DNA of 64,000 nucleotides from Martelella alba. Its GTDB lineage: Bacteria > Pseudomonadota > Alphaproteobacteria > Rhizobiales > Rhizobiaceae. This document shows positions 18,153 through 26,634 of the stretch, piece after piece. A model generated the notes under the pieces. That model had not been told where the DNA came from. It was given only the letters and a program-made list of their open reading frames with translations, and did no database searches. The position numbers were made by a program, and so were the translations under genes. The first letter of the stretch is position 1. Each line of letters starts with the position of its first letter. The DNA is taken from the NCBI RefSeq assembly GCF_006516955.1, contig NZ_VHLG01000019.1:1-64000 (forward strand). Direction: 5' to 3'.

Positions 18153-18917
18153 TCAGGAATTGCTGTTGAACTGCCTAGCATAAAGGACGGCTATCTGCTT
18201 TGCCATATTGGCCAGCACAGCGTTGAGAATTTTTTCTCCCTTTTCCGCTGTTGCAGCGCGAGCATCACCCAGAACCGGGCTCTTCGAGAAATCGGTCCAG
18301 CGATAGGCCACCGTTGAGAAGTCCTCCGGAAATTCCGGATAGTTTTCAATCGCCTTGTCCATATCGACGACCTCCGGTGCAAGATGCAGCACGTAAGACG
18401 TCTCGATTTCACAGGCATGCATGTAGGAGGGATGGGCTTCCTTCTTCTCGCGAACCTCTTCAATCACCGAGCCGGAACCGGGATAGAAGAAGTTGGCAAG
18501 CGTGATCCCCTCGTCCCGCAGCCGCCTTTGCGCATCACGAATGGCAATCGCATTGCCGAGATGCGCATTGACAACGACGATGGAGCGAATGCCCTTCTGC
18601 GCGGCGCTCAAGGCAATCTCGACAATCGTGTTGCTGACAGTCTCGTTGCTGATGCCGAACGAGCACGGCGCCTCAGCCAGCGACCAGACCTGTCCGAAGG
18701 GCAGCACCGGCAGCCGCAGAACCGGCGTTTCACCGCCGATCACCCTTGCAAGCGCCTCGGCAAGCCTTGTCGCCAGAATGTTGTCGGTGCCTGCAGGCAG
18801 GTGATCGCCATGGCTTTCCACCGCGCCGATCGGCAGGATGAGCACTGGCGTCTCTGCCAGTGCTGCTTCCATTTCGCTGTCGTTCAGGCGCGAGATATCG
18901 GTTTTATCATAGTCCAA
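18153..18917 (-). CDS. Creatininase-family metal-dependent hydrolase
   Basis: 254 residues. The motif PIGAVESHGDHLPAGTDN carries the metal ligands expected of this family (Glu34, His36, Asp45); VNAHLGN and MHACEIETSY add further conserved acids and histidine. Members open amide or cyclic C-C/C-N bonds (creatininase, FAPy deformylase, keto-inositol hydrolases). With an FGGY kinase and sugar transporter it is more likely to act on a cyclic sugar derivative than on creatinine; this is inference. The start is TTG at 18917, nine bases after the phosphotriesterase stop. It is the last gene of the transporter operon. Confidence 0.85.
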   Translation of the reverse strand: MDYDKTDISRLNDSEMEAALAETPVLILPIGAVESHGDHLPAGTDNILATRLAEALARVIGGETPVLRLPVLPFGQVWSLAEAPCSFGISNETVSNTIVEIALSAAQKGIRSIVVVNAHLGNAIAIRDAQRRLRDEGITLANFFYPGSGSVIEEVREKKEAHPSYMHACEIETSYVLHLAPEVVDMDKAIENYPEFPEDFSTVAYRWTDFSKSPVLGDARAATAEKGEKILNAVLANMAKQIAVLYARQFNSNS

Positions 18918-18926
18918 AGGATATAC

Positions 18927-19901
18927 TCACTGCTTGAAAACAAAGGCACGCTGCGGGTTTTTGACGAAGAATTTCTCGAACAGCGCCTTGCCATCGAAGC
19001 CTGCATCTCCTGCCTGCTCCATGAAGCGCGGTGCCCAGCTGCCGAGAATGTAGCCGAGGCCGAGACCGCCCTCGCCGTAATTGCGGTACATGGTGCGACG
19101 CGCGATATCACCGCCGACAACGATCTGATCTTCATGGCCATGGCGCACGAGGTTGAGGATGCAGTCGATGAGAATGCTTTCAGGGTGATATTTGATCCGG
19201 CTGATACCATCGAAGCACATAAACAGGCCGGTTTCGGCCGCTTTCAGATGCACCCAGTGGTCCGGGTTGCGGTCGACATGGGCCATGGTCAACCGCGTCG
19301 GATCAACGCCTTCTTCCTTGAGGATGGCCAGCTGTTCAAGGATCAGCGTGCCGAGTTCGGTATGCGAATGCAGCGGGCAGCCGGTTTCCTTGTGGGCATC
19401 GAGAACGGCGCGGGTGACCTTGTCTTCGGCTGCTGAAATCGTGTTGTAGCCGGTCCCGAACTTGGCGACGCCACCCTTGAGATCCGTGCCATCCATGCCG
19501 ACAGTCAGTTCGGCAACGACATGATCGCGAATTTCGGCACGTGAATGGCTGTCGATCCACTGCTGGAAGGTCCCGCCCGTCCCTTCCATCTGGCCAGGCC
19601 ACATGACGGCCTTGTTGAAGCCGGCGGTGGCGATGATCTTGATCCCCGTGCGGTCGGAAATTTCCTTCAGCTGTGCCGGCTTGCGGCCATAATCGATCGC
19701 CGTCGCATCGTAGACGGCCTGCCCGCCCTCGGCGACGAAAAGCTCGACATCCTTGATCGAGGCTTCCACGTCATCGATCATGAAGTCGTCGATCTTCTTC
19801 TCCTGCCAGAGCGGCGGAATGCAGAAGAGATGATCATGCGCGTAGGTGACGCCGAGTTCTTCCGGTGCGATATCGCCATTGAGTGTCCGAATGAATTCCA
19901 T
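18927..19901 (-). CDS. Phosphotriesterase-family hydrolase (probable sugar lactonase)
   Basis: 324 residues, a TIM-barrel amidohydrolase. Binuclear metal ligands are His22 and His24 (TYAHDHL), a bridging Lys147 in GGVAKFGTG, His180 in HSHTELG, His208 in MAHVDRNPD and Asp in VGGDIARRTMY. The lysine bridge is as in true phosphotriesterases, but the family in sugar operons is mostly sugar-lactone or phospho-lactone hydrolases. The creatininase-fold partner follows and the permeases precede it, so both hydrolases probably process the imported sugar. Confidence 0.85.
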   Translation of the reverse strand: MEFIRTLNGDIAPEELGVTYAHDHLFCIPPLWQEKKIDDFMIDDVEASIKDVELFVAEGGQAVYDATAIDYGRKPAQLKEISDRTGIKIIATAGFNKAVMWPGQMEGTGGTFQQWIDSHSRAEIRDHVVAELTVGMDGTDLKGGVAKFGTGYNTISAAEDKVTRAVLDAHKETGCPLHSHTELGTLILEQLAILKEEGVDPTRLTMAHVDRNPDHWVHLKAAETGLFMCFDGISRIKYHPESILIDCILNLVRHGHEDQIVVGGDIARRTMYRNYGEGGLGLGYILGSWAPRFMEQAGDAGFDGKALFEKFFVKNPQRAFVFKQ

Positions 19902-19903
19902 AT

Positions 19904-20857
19904 TCAGCGGTCCTTTTTGAAGTTTGAAAGCGCAAGCGCGAGAATGATGATCGAGCCCTGAAGGACGAAGCGCGCCGCGGTCGGCAGCGACAGGACGTAG
20001 AGCAGGCTCTGGAGAAAGAAGAGGATGAGGCTGCCGGCCGCGGCGCCAAGCGGCAGAAACACGCCACCGGTGAAGAGTGCCCCGCCGATAACCGCAGCAG
20101 CAATTGAATCCACCGTGTAGGTGTCGGCAATACCGATGGAGGCCATGCCGGTGATTGACGACAGCATGATGCCGCCCAGTGTCGCCATGAAGCTTGCCAG
20201 GACAAAGGAGAAGATCACCATGCGATCGGCGGCAATGCCGTTACGCTTTGCCGAACGGGCATTGGCACCGGAAAGCAGCATCTTCCGCCCCGCCAGCGAG
20301 AAATGCACGAAGACGAGCAAGATCAGGCTGGCGATGATCCAGATGACCACCGACCAGGGCAGGATACCGAAGAGCCAGCCTTCGGAGATCACGCGGAACC
20401 CAGCCGGAATGGACCCTTTGGGGCTGCCGCCGGTGTAAACGAGAATGGCACCGGACAGGACCAGCGAGGTCGCAAGTGTCGCCAGAAAGGCCGGAATGCG
20501 CAGCACCACGACCAGCACGCCATTGGCAAGACCGACCAGCAGGCCGAAGAAGATGGTGATCGCCAGCGCTGCGGCCATATTGTCCAGATTGCCGGCAAAG
20601 CTTGCCGCCAGAACAACATTGGCAAGTCCCGCTGTCGCACCGACCGAAAGGTCAAGCCGCCCCATCATCAAGATCAGCGCCTGACCAAGAGCGATCAGCC
20701 CGAGGGGCGCTGCCTGACGGGCATTGTCCATGACCTGAACCAAGGATACGCGCCCGGAAAAGACGAACAGGACAACAAGCAGAATGACGAGAAGTGCCAG
20801 CGCGCGCCAGGTCGCCCCGGCAGGCTTTGCGTTGGAAAATATTGCAGGCACAGCCAT
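19904..20857 (-). CDS. Ribose-type ABC transporter permease (RbsC family)
   Basis: 317 residues, hydrophobic throughout, with LGQALILMMGRLDLSVGATAGLAN, the conserved block of CUT2 permeases (GRLDLSVG for the usual GGIDLSVG). The C-terminal VIGGALFTGGVFLPLGAAAGS is also typical. It forms a pair with the neighbouring permease at 20859-21797, one base apart. The start ATG at 20857 has GGAAAG upstream. Confidence 0.92.
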   Translation of the reverse strand: MAVPAIFSNAKPAGATWRALALLVILLVVLFVFSGRVSLVQVMDNARQAAPLGLIALGQALILMMGRLDLSVGATAGLANVVLAASFAGNLDNMAAALAITIFFGLLVGLANGVLVVVLRIPAFLATLATSLVLSGAILVYTGGSPKGSIPAGFRVISEGWLFGILPWSVVIWIIASLILLVFVHFSLAGRKMLLSGANARSAKRNGIAADRMVIFSFVLASFMATLGGIMLSSITGMASIGIADTYTVDSIAAAVIGGALFTGGVFLPLGAAAGSLILFFLQSLLYVLSLPTAARFVLQGSIIILALALSNFKKDR

Positions 20858-20858
20858 A

Positions 20859-21797
20859 TCAGCTTTCCTCCGCCTTGCCGCGCATGAAGAACACCAGCGC
20901 CACGATGAAGATCAGGCCCTTGGCGATGTTCTGCAGACTGGTGTCGATATCGAGCAGGTTGAACATGTTGTTGATCAGCACGAGTGCGAGCGCAGCGAAG
21001 AAAACCCCGACGGCATTGCCGCGACCGCCCTGCAGCGCGACGCCACCGAGGATCGCCGCCGAAACGGCATCAAGCGTGTAGGGCTCACCGATCAGAGGAT
21101 CACCTGAAAGGATGCGGATCGACAGAACGATCCCGGCGGCGGCGGCCAGGACGCCCGACAGTCCGAAGACGACGAGATCAATCCGCAGTGCCGAAATGCC
21201 ATTGGCAAACGCTGCGCGCGGATCTGAGCCGAAGGCGTAGATTGACCGCCCGAGCCGGGACCAGTTCATCACGATCACGATGACGATAAAGACCGCAAGC
21301 GAAATCAATAGCGGTGCGGAGAGCAGGCGCTCAGCACCGAACAGCGCTTCGTAAAAGGCATAGTCCACCTCTCCGCCCGGCGATGGCAGGATCAGCATGG
21401 TGATGCCCTTGACGATCGCTGCCGTCGCAAGCGTCATGACCAGCGGATTGATCTTCAGGACATTGACGCCGCTGGCGGTGAAAATGCCACAGACGAGACC
21501 AGCGCCAAGAGCGAGCGGAACGGCAAGCCAGCCCAGCGTATCGGAGGTCAGCGCCATGATCGCGGTCGCAAGACTCATGATCGAACCAACGGAAAGATCG
21601 ATACGCCCGGCAAACAGAACCAGTGCCTCACCCAACGCCACCAGACCGAGCGGCAGCAGCCGGACAGAAAGGTTGGTCAGATTGGAATCGCTGAAGAAGT
21701 TCGGCGAAAGCAAGCCGGTTATGGCGATCAGCAGAACCGACAGCGCCAGGGCCGGAAGGCTCAAAAGCAGGTTGGAGCGAAGAGAACCTTCAAACAT
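20859..21797 (-). CDS. Ribose-type ABC transporter permease (RbsC family)
   Basis: 312 residues with the CUT2 block LGEALVLFAGRIDLSVGSIMSL and a C-terminal ILGGVALQGGRGNAVGVFFAA. The start at 21797 (MFEGSLRSN) overlaps the ATPase stop by eight bases and has GGGGAA upstream; the ATPase-overlapping extension to 21905 is not family-like. Two different permease genes indicate a heterodimeric channel. Confidence 0.92.
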   Translation of the reverse strand: MFEGSLRSNLLLSLPALALSVLLIAITGLLSPNFFSDSNLTNLSVRLLPLGLVALGEALVLFAGRIDLSVGSIMSLATAIMALTSDTLGWLAVPLALGAGLVCGIFTASGVNVLKINPLVMTLATAAIVKGITMLILPSPGGEVDYAFYEALFGAERLLSAPLLISLAVFIVIVIVMNWSRLGRSIYAFGSDPRAAFANGISALRIDLVVFGLSGVLAAAAGIVLSIRILSGDPLIGEPYTLDAVSAAILGGVALQGGRGNAVGVFFAALALVLINNMFNLLDIDTSLQNIAKGLIFIVALVFFMRGKAEES

Positions 21798-23352
21798 GGG
21801 GTTCCCCTTCGTTTTCGACATCTCCGGCGCTCGGCACCTTGGATGGAAGGCCTGCCGCATAGCGCATGATCTTTTCCTCGGAAAATTCGGGGCGGGCGAT
21901 TTCACCGGTGATGCGGCCTTCGTAAAGCGCGAGAATGCGGTCGGAGAGGCCGATCAGCTCCATCAGATCGGAGGAAATCAGGATCACCGACACGCCCTTG
22001 CGCGACAGTTCATTGACCAGGTGGTAGATTTCGCTCTTTGACTGAACATCGACACCCTTGGTCGGTTCGTAGAGCACGAGAAGCTTCGGCTCATGCGCCA
22101 GCCAGCGCGCGAACACGACCTTCTGCTGGTTGCCGCCGGAAAGCTCGCCGACGGGCTGCTCCATATCGGTCGAACGGATCGAAAACCGCTTGCGGGCGCC
22201 TTCGACAAATTCACGCTCGTATCCGAGCGGCAGAAAACCGCTGCGTGAACGCGCGGTAATCGCAAAGAAACTCATGTTGAGGCGGATCGGCAGCGACAGT
22301 GACAGCCCCTCATGCTTCCGGTCATCGGAGATACTGGCAATGCCGGAACCGATGGCAGCGACCGGTGACTTCAACTTCAGCACCTTGCCATCGAGTTCAA
22401 CCGTGCCGGAGCGGAATGGCGCAATGCCGCAAAGCGCGTCGGCCAGGGGCTTCTGGCCCTGCCCTTCGAGACCGGCAATGCCCAGCACTTCGCCGCGCCG
22501 GACATCAAAGTCTATCTCGGGCAAGTTTGCATTGGTGCCGCCGCGCACGGAGAAACGGACAGGCCCATCACCGACATCGGGTCGCTCGGGGAAGATATTT
22601 TCAAGGGTACGGCCGACCATCGCCTGGATAAGGTCGTTCTCGTTAAACTCGCCGCGTGCGGCGGCAAGCGTCAGCGCGCCATCCTTCAGCACGACGACAC
22701 GATCGGCAGCCTCCATGATCTCGCCCATGCGATGGGAAATGAAGATGACCGACGTCCCCTGCGCCTTCAGCTGCGTCATCAGCCCAAGCACGGTCTTCGC
22801 CGCCTCGGATGACAGTGAGGCTGTCGGCTCGTCGAGAATCAGCAGGCCGGGCTTTGCAGAAACGGCACCAGCGATCTCGACAAGCTGGCGTTCGGCGGCG
22901 CTAAGCTGTCGCCCCAGCCTCTTGCCGTCGAGCCTGAAGCCGAGCGAAGAGGAAAGTGCGGCAAAATCGGCATTCAGCTGCTTCTGCCTGATCATGCCAA
23001 GCGCATTGCGCGGCTCACGGCGGAAGAAGCTATTCTCGGCAACCGTCAGGTCCGGCATGATTGCCGTTTCCTGATGGGCGATTGTAACGCCCTTCTTCTG
23101 CGCTTCGGCAGGACTTGCCGGATGATAGTCCTCGCCCGCCAGCCGAATTTCTCCGCTGTCATAGCGAAGGTTGCCGGACAGGATATTCATCAGGGTGGAC
23201 TTGCCGGCGCCATTTTCGCCGACAAGTGCCAGAACTTCCCCCCGTCCAAGCGAGAAAGAAACATCCTGAAGAACGGTATTGTGCCCAAAGGACTTGGACA
23301 GACCCGAGACCGCAAGCAGAGGGGGAACATATGCTGAGGTTTGGTTTGTCAC
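21790..23352 (-). CDS. Ribose-type ABC transporter ATPase (RbsA family)
   Basis: 520 residues with two nucleotide-binding halves, as in RbsA/XylG/MglA. First half: GENGAGKSTLMNILSG and LSAAERQLVEIAGA. Second half: a degenerate Walker A (AGLEGQGQKPLADALCG) and LSGGNQQKVVFARWL. The inactive second Walker A is normal in this family. A GTG at 23352 preceded by GAGAGAGAAATA is taken as the start; the TTG at 23382 overlapping the binding-protein stop is an alternative. Confidence 0.92.
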   Translation of the reverse strand: MTNQTSAYVPPLLAVSGLSKSFGHNTVLQDVSFSLGRGEVLALVGENGAGKSTLMNILSGNLRYDSGEIRLAGEDYHPASPAEAQKKGVTIAHQETAIMPDLTVAENSFFRREPRNALGMIRQKQLNADFAALSSSLGFRLDGKRLGRQLSAAERQLVEIAGAVSAKPGLLILDEPTASLSSEAAKTVLGLMTQLKAQGTSVIFISHRMGEIMEAADRVVVLKDGALTLAAARGEFNENDLIQAMVGRTLENIFPERPDVGDGPVRFSVRGGTNANLPEIDFDVRRGEVLGIAGLEGQGQKPLADALCGIAPFRSGTVELDGKVLKLKSPVAAIGSGIASISDDRKHEGLSLSLPIRLNMSFFAITARSRSGFLPLGYEREFVEGARKRFSIRSTDMEQPVGELSGGNQQKVVFARWLAHEPKLLVLYEPTKGVDVQSKSEIYHLVNELSRKGVSVILISSDLMELIGLSDRILALYEGRITGEIARPEFSEEKIMRYAAGLPSKVPSAGDVENEGEPHV

Positions 23353-23378
23353 TATTTCTCTCTCGCCTGTTCGCCCGG

Positions 23379-24374
23379 TCAATCCTTGAAGATTGCCCGC
23401 ACCTGATCATCGCTGAGGCGCGTATTGGCCCAGAAGGAATCGGATAGGTCATCACGGGTGAACTCGTGAAGGTTCTCCGAGGTGATCATCGGCACTGCGT
23501 AGACCTTGTTCTTCTCGACAGGCTTGCCATTCAAGAGATCGAGCGCAACGAGAAGCGCTTCCGAACCAAGCCAGGTCGGCTTCGACGGCGCCACGGATTC
23601 GAAACCATCCGGCTCAAGAGCAGCCCAGCGCTTCAGGTAGCCATTATTGTCTTCACCGGTCATCGGCACCAGCGGCCGCTGTGCCGCTTCAAAAGCGTCA
23701 ATTGCGCCGAGCGTCATGCTGCCGCCCTGCGACCAGACGCCGTCGATCTGCGGATTGGCGGCCAGAAGATTGGATACGGCGACCTTGGCCTTGGCGTAAT
23801 CCCAGCCGGCATCGACAACGCTGACGACATCGATATCAGGATATTGATCGAAAACCGCCTTGGCGCCCTTCCAGCGATCATCGCTGGCGGAAATGCCGGA
23901 AATGCCGTTCAGCGCAATGATCTTGCCCTTGCCGTCAAGCTTCTTGGCAAGCCATTCAGCGCCTGCCTTGCCGAAATCGACGTCATCGACGGTAACGAGC
24001 GCATCATAGTCGTCGCTGCGGATCGTCGACGCGAGCAGTACGACCTTGATGCCCTTGGCTTCGGCCTTCTTCAGCACCGGAATGACGGCGGTCGGCGAAA
24101 TCGGCGTAAGAATGATCGCATCGACGCCACGCGTAATCATATCTTCAATATTGGAGACCTGACGGTCGGTCTTCATCTCGGACTCGGTGTAGACGACATC
24201 GACCGTATCCTTGTGGCGCTCGGCTTCGGCCTCGAACTCCTTGGACAGCTGAACCGACCAGGAATTGCCGTTGTAATAGTTGTCGTAGCCGATTGTGAAC
24301 TTGTCCTGCGCCATTGCAGGTGCCGCCATGCCCGCAAGAACGGAGGCGACGAGTAGAAGTTTCTTCAGTTTCAT
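23379..24374 (-). CDS. Sugar ABC transporter periplasmic binding protein (RbsB-like)
   Basis: 331 residues: signal peptide MKLKKLLLVASVLAGMAAPAMA, then a Peripla_BP_4 fold with DKFTIGYDNYYNGNSWSVQL, the direct-binding DAIILTPISPTAVIPVLKKA and a hinge around DGVWSQGGSMTLG. It delivers a monosaccharide-like ligand to the CUT2 permeases. The start at 24374 is selected from the signal peptide; the frame from 24431 would add a polar leader. The operator at 24423-24445 lies about 50 bp upstream. Confidence 0.92.
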   Translation of the reverse strand: MKLKKLLLVASVLAGMAAPAMAQDKFTIGYDNYYNGNSWSVQLSKEFEAEAERHKDTVDVVYTESEMKTDRQVSNIEDMITRGVDAIILTPISPTAVIPVLKKAEAKGIKVVLLASTIRSDDYDALVTVDDVDFGKAGAEWLAKKLDGKGKIIALNGISGISASDDRWKGAKAVFDQYPDIDVVSVVDAGWDYAKAKVAVSNLLAANPQIDGVWSQGGSMTLGAIDAFEAAQRPLVPMTGEDNNGYLKRWAALEPDGFESVAPSKPTWLGSEALLVALDLLNGKPVEKNKVYAVPMITSENLHEFTRDDLSDSFWANTRLSDDQVRAIFKD

Positions 24375-24422
24375 GTTTTCCCCTTTTTTCGAGAAGCCGC
24401 GCTTATTGGGCTTAATTGTTAT

Positions 24423-24445
24423 CTTGTACACTCATGTAGTCAAGT
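24423..24445 (-). promoter_or_regulatory. GntR-type operator 2 (transporter promoter)
   Basis: Read on the minus strand it starts ACTTGACTACAT and ends GTACAAG, matching operator 1 in 12 leading and 5 trailing bases with the same spacing. It lies between the TIM-barrel gene (24496-25686) and the binding-protein gene, so the transporter operon has its own regulated promoter. Confidence 0.7.
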
Positions 24446-24482
24446 TGAATTCTGCGTTCCCTGTCCATTTTCATGTCAAAGC

Positions 24483-24513
24483 GACGCCCTGCCTGTTATT
24501 TCGGCAGGGCGTC
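24483..24513 (-). terminator. Hairpin at the end of the 24496-25686 gene
   Basis: GACGCCCTGCC (24483-24493) and GGCAGGGCGTC (24503-24513) form a perfect 11-bp stem around a 9-base loop that contains the stop codon of the minus-strand gene. There is no clear U-run after it, so it may be a weak terminator or an mRNA-end stabiliser that separates expression of this gene from the transporter genes downstream. Confidence 0.55.
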
Positions 24514-25686
24514 GACGGCCTGGCGCACCCAGTTCAGTCTTTTTTCAGGGATCAGGCCGTAATTGTAGAAGTTGATACCGTCCGCCCCGGCCTTGATCGC
24601 CGCCTTGGAACGCGCAGCCAGGGCATCGGCTGATGTCACTTCCGGGAAAAAGACCCGGTAGCCCGCGCCGAGATATTTTTCGCAACCGAGTGCCGCGCGA
24701 CCGGCTTTCATCAAAGCCGCCACCTGCTCGGGCTCCATGAAATAGCAGCAGAGTATCGCGCCATCGCAGACCTTGCCGACAGCCTCCAGATCGACACCGC
24801 CCATCCATCCATCGGCCAGATCGATCAGCATGATCTTGCTCGCGGGATCCGCCTCCGCACGGATCTCGCCGATCAGACTGGTGACCGGCTCGCTCCGCCA
24901 TTCAAGGAAGGCTCTGAGTGCGGGAAAGTCATTGAAGGCATCATTGCCCCTTGCCGGAAAGTCCGGGAACTGCCGTTCGGGCACTTCGCGCTCGCACATC
25001 GCCGCAATAAAGCCGCGCACCGTTTCGCGCGCCTCCTCCATCGGAACGCCGGCAAGTCTGCCGCGGGACATGCAATGCTCACAAAAGCACAGTGACAACA
25101 GAAAATCATCTTCACCATTGAGACCGACGCCATCCTTCTCATGGTGAAACTCGTGGGCAAAGCCCATGAAATTCGGACTTTCGAGCTCGACCATATCGGG
25201 CCGGTAGCGCCTCGTCACGTCACGCACGAGTGTAACGACATAGTCGCGCGCTGCCGGGCTCGACGGGCAGAGATTATAATAGTTGGGATTGCCAAAGGCA
25301 TTACGCGTCACATGTTCGGGATGGAGCATGCCAAGCCGGGTATTGTGCAGGCAGACCGTCCAGCAGGAGACCTTCATGCCGCCGCCTGCATCACGCGCGG
25401 CTGTCAACGCCGCCAGCATATCGCCGCGCTCAGCGACATTGTCGGCCATCAGCGGGCGGATCGTCTTATTCTGCCAGAGCCTTTCATCGGGGCGGAAATA
25501 GACCGTGCCATCCTGCGGGAAACAGGCCTTCTGGTGTGGACTGCGTGGCTGCAGAAAGCGGCCTGCATGGTAGGACGTCGCCAGAGAGATCGTATTCAGC
25601 CCAGCCCGTCCGGCCAGATCGGAAAAGGTTCGCTCAAGCCCCTGATCCTGAATATCCCAGGGATAGGCCCACATCGACAAATGCAT
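24496..25686 (-). CDS. Unrecognised protein, probable glycosidase-like TIM barrel
   Basis: 396 residues, soluble, no signal peptide. I do not recognise a named family. Visible features are MHLSMWAYPWDIQDQG near the start, YRPDMVELESPNFMGFAHEF (acidic cluster at a strand end, as in beta/alpha barrels), LCFCEHCMSRG (a CxxC pair seen in some GH-like proteins) and GADGINFYNYGLIPEKR near the end. The layout suggests a TIM-barrel glycoside hydrolase-like fold. The start at 25686 follows GGAGTCTGAA. The 32-bp palindrome at 25701-25732 lies directly upstream, linking it to the GntR-controlled sugar regulon. Confidence 0.6.
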   Translation of the reverse strand: MHLSMWAYPWDIQDQGLERTFSDLAGRAGLNTISLATSYHAGRFLQPRSPHQKACFPQDGTVYFRPDERLWQNKTIRPLMADNVAERGDMLAALTAARDAGGGMKVSCWTVCLHNTRLGMLHPEHVTRNAFGNPNYYNLCPSSPAARDYVVTLVRDVTRRYRPDMVELESPNFMGFAHEFHHEKDGVGLNGEDDFLLSLCFCEHCMSRGRLAGVPMEEARETVRGFIAAMCEREVPERQFPDFPARGNDAFNDFPALRAFLEWRSEPVTSLIGEIRAEADPASKIMLIDLADGWMGGVDLEAVGKVCDGAILCCYFMEPEQVAALMKAGRAALGCEKYLGAGYRVFFPEVTSADALAARSKAAIKAGADGINFYNYGLIPEKRLNWVRQAVDALPK

Positions 25687-25700
25687 TTCAGACTCCATCA

Positions 25701-25732
25701 ATATGACTACATGAGTAGTCATGTAGTCATAT
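25701..25732. promoter_or_regulatory. GntR-type operator 3 (perfect palindrome)
   Basis: Two perfect 14-base arms (ATATGACTACATGA and its complement) flank a 4-base centre GTAG. It ends 15 bp before the start of the unrecognised TIM-barrel gene. Each arm contains TGACTACATGA, also present in operator 2. This is the most symmetric copy of the motif. Confidence 0.75.
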
Positions 25733-25805
25733 TCTTTCAATAGGAGTCAACAAACTCGCTCTTCGCCGCATGAATAACAGCTATATGAGCTGGCATTGGG
25801 GCGGA

Positions 25806-26490
25806 GGGCCTGCCGCAAATTTTTGTGGTTAACGTGCTGTCGACCACAACGGTGGGAATTTCGCTCCCGATGTAGCGGAGCGTAGCCATGATTGTGACTG
25901 CCATTGCCGAGAAGTTGAAGCGCCAGTCGAAGGATGATTTCAAGGGGCGGCATTTCGAAGCGTGGCTGATTGTGCCGGCGGTGACCTGGTATCTGCGTTA
26001 CCCGCTCAGCTATCGAGATCTCGAGGAAATGTTCCACGAGCGCGGCTTCGAGGTCGACCGCAGCACCATCAATAGGTGGGTTCCAGCCTGTGCGCCTGTC
26101 ATCGAAAAGCGGCTGCGCCAGTTTCGCCGGCCGCATTGTAGCTCAGTCAGGATTGATGAGACCTACGTCAAGAGCCGGGGCCAGTGGCGGTACCTGTACC
26201 GCGCCATCGACAAGCACGGAAACCCGATCAACTTCTTGCTCACGGCTAAGCGCGATCTCGACGCTGCCAAACGCGTCTTCCGCAAGATGCTCAAGGATGA
26301 GCCGCTGCTATCGCCGGGTTCGAAGCGATGTTGTGGCAGCGCAAAGGCCTCGGATTTTCCGGCGAGTGGACCGTCAACGACCAGAATGACCTGCTCGGGC
26401 GCCTCTTCGGACTTCAAAAGGTTAACAAAGCGTGAAAATGCCATCGTGTGCTGGGTGTTATCAACCTTCTGAGAGGTTTGCGACAAGCCC
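25806..26490 (+). mobile_element. IS6-family element, internally deleted
   Basis: Inverted ends GGGCCTGCCGCAAA (25806-25819) and the complement of 26477-26490 (GGGCTTGTCGCAAA) match at 12 of 14 positions. They enclose a transposase gene with a central deletion. The element is about 685 bp, shorter than the roughly 800 bp of intact IS6-type elements. No 8-bp target duplication is seen (GGGGCGGA left, TAAAATCA right), suggesting later rearrangement. It separates the sugar locus from kdp. Confidence 0.8.
25888..26435 (+). pseudogene. IS6-family DDE transposase, central deletion
   Basis: The N-terminal part is intact: helix-turn-helix region and the first catalytic Asp in VRIDETYVKSRGQWRYLYRA. 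After KMLKDEPLLSP (about 26310) the frame changes. The sequence continues in another frame as AGFEAMLWQRKGLGFSGEWT to the normal end LFGLQKVNKA and a stop at 26433-26435. About 60 residues holding the second Asp and the catalytic Glu are missing, so the product is inactive. The uninterrupted frame ending at 26472 is an artefact of the shift. Confidence 0.85.
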
Positions 26491-26607
26491 TAAAATCAAC
26501 TTGGCAATGCCCAATACCGGCTCAGCTTCGCCGCTCGCCTTTATGCGAATTTTACGCCATTGCCCGATCTTCAGTATGGCAACTTTACGGCTCACGGAGG
26601 CAACACC

Positions 26608-26624
26608 TTGTCAGTTACTGACAG
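26608..26624 (+). promoter_or_regulatory. Small inverted repeat next to the first kdp ribosome site
   Basis: TGTCAG-TTA-CTGACA (about 26609-26623) is a 6-bp perfect stem directly abutting AGGAG, the ribosome binding site of the 27-residue peptide at 26635. It could be an operator or an RNA hairpin affecting initiation. The 26491-26607 stretch before it contains no gene I can support. Confidence 0.35.
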
Positions 26625-26634
26625 GAGTTTAGCC

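Noticed and set aside
18384..19436. 350-residue plus-strand frame across the creatininase and phosphotriesterase genes
   Set aside because: It crosses two real minus-strand genes with complete metal-ligand motifs; no start signal.
25888..26472. Full-length 194-residue transposase frame
   Set aside because: After about residue 141 it departs from the IS6 family pattern; the true C-terminus continues in another frame to 26435, so it is a frame-shifted read-through of a deletion.
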